From: F1-120-MAGs238 sp964484185
GTDB lineage: Bacteria; Planctomycetota; Phycisphaerae; Phycisphaerales; UBA1924
DNA length: 64,000 nucleotides
Reading direction: 5' to 3'
NCBI GenBank assembly: GCA_964484185.1
Contig: CAZAEQ010000016.1
Span: 24,144 to 88,143 of the forward strand
A model generated the notes under the pieces. The model was not told the origin of the DNA. It worked only from the letters and a program-made list of their open reading frames with translations, and ran no database searches. Positions 60,108 through 64,000 of the stretch are shown here, piece by piece. Both the position numbers and the translations under genes were made by a program. The first letter of the stretch is position 1, and each line of letters begins with the position of its first letter.

Positions 60108-60749
60108 TCAGATTCGGCGATAGAGGTCAATGACCTCTCGGACCTTATTTGGGGAAGGAATATCCGCGATTTCAATCTCGTAATCGCTTTGTCCGGCAGT
60201 AGAAATGCTTAGTCGGCCTACTCCCAGCAGGCGTTCGGGGAAGCTTTGGACGACTTGCATGTCCCGAATGTCCTGGATTCGGACCTCATTAATTCGTTTG
60301 GAGAGCAGCCCTTGCTTGTCGAATATGCGGCGGCTGGTGATTTCCAGGCGACGGGAATGGCGGACCATGCGCCAGAAAATCAGGGTGAGGAGGCAGATGA
60401 AGCCAACTCCGCCACAGGTGATGGCAATGGGATAGGTTGGGGGAGTGAGTGCGAAAAAGATGCCGCCGCCGAAGCCCAGAATGACTGCAAGGCAAAGGAT
60501 GAGAAATGTGAACGGCTTGGAGCCAAACATGGCCTGGTGAATTGTCATCACAGGCACTTCTGGCCCCGTTGCAGATGGATATCCCTTGGCAACGGCTGGG
60601 TCAGACACCGGACCTGTCACATTGGTGGCGATCTCGACTGTTGGAAGGCTGTTCATGTCGCCGCAATGCGGGCAAGGGAGCGACTTTCCAGCTTGAGCCT
60701 GCGTGAATTCGACAGGCTTCTGGCATTTTTGGCATGGAATCGCTGGCAT
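60108..60749 (-). CDS. Zinc-ribbon and PH-like domain membrane protein
   Basis: 213 residues from ATG 60749 (GAGGG upstream; ATG 60761 would add 4). N-terminal CQKCQKPVEF and CPHCGDMN form a four-Cys ribbon. Two membrane helices follow (FTFLILCLAVILGFGGGIFF, PIAITCGGVGFICLLTLIFW). The C-terminal about 90 residues (RRLEITSRRIFDKQGLLSKR, VRIQDIRDMQVVQSFPERLL, VGRLSISTAGQ) match bacterial PH domain type 2 (YdbT-like). Function unknown. Divergent from the GT4 gene. Confidence 0.75.
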   Translation of the reverse strand: MPAIPCQKCQKPVEFTQAQAGKSLPCPHCGDMNSLPTVEIATNVTGPVSDPAVAKGYPSATGPEVPVMTIHQAMFGSKPFTFLILCLAVILGFGGGIFFALTPPTYPIAITCGGVGFICLLTLIFWRMVRHSRRLEITSRRIFDKQGLLSKRINEVRIQDIRDMQVVQSFPERLLGVGRLSISTAGQSDYEIEIADIPSPNKVREVIDLYRRI

Positions 60750-60823
60750 TGTGGCCCTCATTTGCGGTTGAACTGGCGGCGTACTTTAGACGCCTCGCTC
60801 TGAGCGGATAGACTCCCGTAGCA

Positions 60824-62431
60824 ATGCGCATATTGATGGTTAACTGGGCAAAGGTTTGGGATGCAGCCCGCATCGGCGGCGGTGCGAATGGCTATATGCA
60901 TGCGGTTGCTTCAGGACTCGCCGCCAACGGACATCAGGTAGCATGCCTTGCCACCGGAACGGAGGATGTTCCAGATGTGGATGCAATTTCATTTCAGCCG
61001 CGTGCAGGGCCAATCAGCATTCGAAGACACGATGACTGGCGTGGAATCAAAGTGTTTGAGGTCGTAAATTCGCCGATTCTCGCTCCGGCCATTTTCAATT
61101 TTCAGCACCCTGAACTTGAGGTCAGTTGTCCGCCGCTGGCAGCCGAAGTTGCGAGATTGATTCACCTGTTGCAGCCCGATGTCGTGCACCTTCACAACAT
61201 CGAGGGGTTGTCTGCCGACTGCGTTGATGCGATGCGATCTGAAGGTGCACGCGTGGTTTTTAGTCTGCACAATTATCATTCCATCTGCCCGCAGGTGTAC
61301 TTGATGCAGGCAGGCCTGACACCCTGCCATGATTTTGATGGCGGGCGTGCATGTGAGAAGTGTGCCTCGGTAGTGGGGGAAGAATTTGAATCGTCGCGAG
61401 AACACCTGCGTCGCTGGCATGGAGCGATGAAGAGGCTGAACGTGCCGATTGCGCCGCCACTGATGCCCACCATAGAAGGGCGGCTTCCGCTTCCATTTCG
61501 AGCAGTGGATGCAGTGGAGGATATCGAAATTGAGCGGTTGTTTCCCGTTGAAGAGGTGCGAGGTGTGCCGCCAGTTCAACAATCCGCGGGCGCTGCACCA
61601 GCGGAAAACAAAGAGGACCTCACGCCGCTGACGAACGAAATCTTGCCCGATTCGCGGCCGGATCTCACGCAGCGTTTTGGGGTTCGGCGTGCGGCGATGC
61701 TGTCGATGCTCAATCGTTGTGACGCGGTCCATGCGGTGTCGAAATATGTTGCGCAACGGTTTGCGAGTCTTGGAGTTCGTCCGAGCATTCTTCACACCCT
61801 TGTTATTGGTTCACGCGCGAGTGAGTTTCCGAGACTTGCGCGGCATCGGAATGAGAGCGATCCCATTGGCCTTGTTTTCCTCGGCTATAACAATCACTAC
61901 AAGGGGCTTGATGTATTGCTGGATGCGATCGATCTGCTTGGACCTCGCATCGCCGAGAAGTATTCGTTGAGCATTTATGCTCAGAATCTGGAAGCGACCA
62001 TTCCTCGCCTGCAGCAGCTGCGCGGGAAGCTTCATTCTGTGGACTGGCAGGATGGGTATTTGTTCGACAAACTTCCCGCATTGCTTGCGGGGAAAGACAT
62101 AGGAGTTGTGCCGAGTATCTGGTGGGATAACGGGCCGCAGACCGTGATGGAGTTTCAGGGGTGCGGGCTGCCTGTGATTGGGTCAAGCGTCGGCGGAATT
62201 CCCGACCTGATCAAGCACGATGTCAACGGACTGCTTGTAGCCGGCAACGATCGGGAGTCGCTGGCTGCTGCGTTGACGTTGCTTGTGTCTGATGCTGCAA
62301 TTTTGCCGCGACTGGCCTCAAATGTGGTTTCACCCAAGTCGATGAAGGTTCACATTCAGGAGCTCGAATCGCTGTACACTCAACTCTGTGCGCCGCCGCT
62401 CGCAATGGAGGACATTGCTCATGTCCGCTGA
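60824..62431 (+). CDS. GT4-family glycosyltransferase (first of tandem pair)
   Basis: 535 residues. GT-B fold: N-terminal ILMVNWAKVWDAARIGGGAN and VVHLHNIEGLSADCV; C-terminal LVFLGYNNHYKGLDVLLDAI, the acceptor/donor EX7E-type region (WWDNGPQTVMEFQGCGLPVI) and GSSVGGIPDLIKHDVNGLLV. Between them is a long insertion with a Cys cluster (CPQVYLMQAGLTPCHDFDGG then RACEKC), likely metal-binding. TAGACT lies 9 nt upstream. Its last 11 nt overlap the next GT4. Confidence 0.88.
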   Translation: MRILMVNWAKVWDAARIGGGANGYMHAVASGLAANGHQVACLATGTEDVPDVDAISFQPRAGPISIRRHDDWRGIKVFEVVNSPILAPAIFNFQHPELEVSCPPLAAEVARLIHLLQPDVVHLHNIEGLSADCVDAMRSEGARVVFSLHNYHSICPQVYLMQAGLTPCHDFDGGRACEKCASVVGEEFESSREHLRRWHGAMKRLNVPIAPPLMPTIEGRLPLPFRAVDAVEDIEIERLFPVEEVRGVPPVQQSAGAAPAENKEDLTPLTNEILPDSRPDLTQRFGVRRAAMLSMLNRCDAVHAVSKYVAQRFASLGVRPSILHTLVIGSRASEFPRLARHRNESDPIGLVFLGYNNHYKGLDVLLDAIDLLGPRIAEKYSLSIYAQNLEATIPRLQQLRGKLHSVDWQDGYLFDKLPALLAGKDIGVVPSIWWDNGPQTVMEFQGCGLPVIGSSVGGIPDLIKHDVNGLLVAGNDRESLAAALTLLVSDAAILPRLASNVVSPKSMKVHIQELESLYTQLCAPPLAMEDIAHVR

Positions 62432-63980
62432 TAATGCAGCCTGGCCGCGGACTGCTCAACCACTCTCGATTTGTGTCATTGGCTGGGCAAAGCTGAGTTC
62501 TCAGCAGCGAGAAGGAAGTGGATACAACCTCTCGGCATCTGAACTTGCGAGCGGACTGGTATTGAGCGGGCACAAGGTCTGTTATCTGCGATCGGGGATG
62601 GATTACACCCTTCTGGGCGGCATGCGAATTGAGCATGTTGAGACCTGGCGCGGGGTGGAGTGCCACAGTCTGTTCAACAGTCCAAACCTCGCGATCAGTC
62701 GGTACAACTTCAGGAACCAGGCGAGAGAGATGAACTCGCCAGAACAAACGCGTCTGATCATGCAGTGGCTTGATGCCCGAGGCGTGAAACTGGTGCATGT
62801 CCATTCGCTTGAAGGGATGGGGCTTGATCTTCTGCCCGCAATCAAGGCGAGCGGGCGAAAGCTGATTGTCACGCTGCATAATCACTGGTATGTGTGTCCG
62901 CAGGTCGATCTGCTGCGGAATGAATCGGGCGTGTGCATGGATTATGAGGGTGGCAGAGCGTGTGAGAATTGCATTGAGACGCTGCCGCCGAATGAGGAAA
63001 TTCGCCGCCGCAAGCTGCAGACAGTCGCGTGGGAAACGCTCGGGCCAAACTCGGCGAAGTTCGCGAGGGAAGCCCGCAGGGCGCTTGGACAGTTGAAGAA
63101 ACGAGTGCTTTCCGACCGTGTGATTGAGGTAACCCCGCCGCCGGAAAATCCGGGATCGCTGAGCATAGATCCGTCAACAGCTCCGCCGCTTGCGGCGCCG
63201 GGTGAATGCAATTCAGGCATTGGTCGGGAAGTTGTTTCACAGGCTCGCGATGCCAATGAAGTGCTCATGAGCAAGACCCATCACCTTTCTGTTTTGAATG
63301 AATATGGAACGCGTCGGCTCGCTGGACTTGCGGCACTCGCGCATGCGGATCGAGTCATCGGCCCGAGTCGGTTCATTACCGATGTGCTGGTGAGCATGGG
63401 ATTCCCGAAACAGAAATGCGAGTTTGTGCCATATGGCCAACCGCATTTTGATGCGCTGCGGCGAATTGCGCGCGGTCACGCGTTTTACGAGAAGCGTCCC
63501 TGGGCTGCGACATCGCCGGATCGACCGCTTCGAATTGGATTCCTGGGTACGGTTTTTCCAAACAAAGGTCTGGAGGTATTGACTCAGGCCATTCCCCGTT
63601 TGAGTCAGCGTGTGAGGCAGCACTGCCACTTTGTGATTCGTGCGCACGGCGATGACACGCCGTTTCGGCATCGTCTCGCACCGTATCCTGAAGTGAGCTT
63701 TTTAGGTGGCTATCGCTATGAAGATCTGGCAAGCATTCACAGAGATTTTGATGTGGCGGTTGTGCCGCATATCTGGCTGGAAAATGCGCCGCTGGTGATG
63801 CTGGAACTGCTGAATTCCGGGAAGTTTATCATCATGTCGCGGCTAGGCGGCGTGGTGGATTTCATTCGTGAACCGGATGCGGCACAATGCGGAAACGGGA
63901 TCTTCTTTAATGGCGGCGATCCTGTTGATCTTGCGAAGGCGATTTCTCGCGTGGTGATGGGGGAGGTTTCGATTCCATGA
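62421..63980 (+). CDS. GT4-family glycosyltransferase (second of tandem pair)
   Basis: 519 residues from ATG 62421 (GGAGG 9 nt upstream). Paralogous to the preceding gene: ICVIGWAKLSSQQREGSGYN, KLVHVHSLEGMGLDLLPAIK, the same insertion (CPQVDLLRNESGVCMDYEGG then RACENC), and C-terminal RIGFLGTVFPNKGLEVLTQA, IWLENAPLVMLELLNSGKFI. The product ends at 63980; the last 20 bases of the window hold nothing assignable. Likely builds a surface polysaccharide or glycolipid with its partner. Confidence 0.88.
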   Translation: MSADNAAWPRTAQPLSICVIGWAKLSSQQREGSGYNLSASELASGLVLSGHKVCYLRSGMDYTLLGGMRIEHVETWRGVECHSLFNSPNLAISRYNFRNQAREMNSPEQTRLIMQWLDARGVKLVHVHSLEGMGLDLLPAIKASGRKLIVTLHNHWYVCPQVDLLRNESGVCMDYEGGRACENCIETLPPNEEIRRRKLQTVAWETLGPNSAKFAREARRALGQLKKRVLSDRVIEVTPPPENPGSLSIDPSTAPPLAAPGECNSGIGREVVSQARDANEVLMSKTHHLSVLNEYGTRRLAGLAALAHADRVIGPSRFITDVLVSMGFPKQKCEFVPYGQPHFDALRRIARGHAFYEKRPWAATSPDRPLRIGFLGTVFPNKGLEVLTQAIPRLSQRVRQHCHFVIRAHGDDTPFRHRLAPYPEVSFLGGYRYEDLASIHRDFDVAVVPHIWLENAPLVMLELLNSGKFIIMSRLGGVVDFIREPDAAQCGNGIFFNGGDPVDLAKAISRVVMGEVSIP

Positions 63981-64000
63981 CCAGAGGAATGGCATGCGAA

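Overview
The window looks like a chromosomal segment of a planctomycete, most likely of the Phycisphaerae lineage. This is inferred from four things: an ECF sigma factor of the planctomycete type overlapping a Ser/Thr kinase with a TPR tail; a secreted protein ending in a PEP-CTERM-like sorting tail (VPAPGAAALAGLAMV, then RRRRS); a large secreted repeat protein ending in two dockerin-like calcium loops; and planctomycete-style versions of core genes. No rRNA, tRNA, CRISPR array, prophage or insertion sequence was recognised. One 10-N assembly gap lies at 15764-15773.

Layout. 1-6180 is the 3' half of the spc ribosomal operon (rplE-rpsN-rpsH-rplF-rplR-rpsE-rplO-secY-map). rpmD and adk are missing, and the operon ends at map. 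6148-8231 (minus) is a response regulator translationally coupled to a GAF/HD-GYP protein. 8518-9390 is a PEP-CTERM-like secreted protein with a clear terminator. 9391-10931 is an accessory stretch with short tandem repeats, an inverted REP pair and one unknown gene. 10932-16684 holds sigma factor, kinase and repeat surface protein. 16685-17150 is repeat-rich non-coding DNA. 17151-21825 (minus) holds a GNAT acetyltransferase, a DevBCA/MacAB-like ABC exporter and a Gfo/Idh/MocA oxidoreductase. 21924-26721 holds a NagB/PIG-L fusion, a secreted esterase and an unknown lipoprotein. 26754-37191 carries compact, often convergent housekeeping genes (Ppx/GppA, M28 peptidase, PrpB, TilS, HscB-like, two CNNM/CorC-type proteins, a thioredoxin-like lipoprotein). 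37200-44663 (minus) is nusA-infB-ylxP-rbfA followed by a HhH protein and a DUF1015 gene broken by an in-frame TGA. 45088-47600 (minus) holds birA, rpmI, rplT and an M50 protease. 47655-48587 is nadC, divergent from a long plus-strand operon (apgM, membrane protein, galK, UDP-sugar dehydrogenase, btpA, GT87, M48 and M20 peptidases, class III aminotransferase). The right end has two small zinc-ribbon membrane proteins and two tandem GT4 glycosyltransferases.

Themes. Translation and secretion functions frame the window. Between them are envelope functions: exporter, glycosyltransferases, nucleotide-sugar dehydrogenase, secreted and lipid-anchored proteins, membrane proteases. The most unexpected signals are regulatory. 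At least nine operon-leading genes without a Shine-Dalgarno sequence have a TANNNT hexamer ending exactly 6 or 7 bases before the start codon, which suggests routine leaderless transcription. The long nusA leader contains stacked hairpins, a terminator-like stem and a possible 30-codon upstream ORF. Most of the wider gaps of the ribosomal operon contain a hairpin. All function statements come from motif reading; no database search was run.
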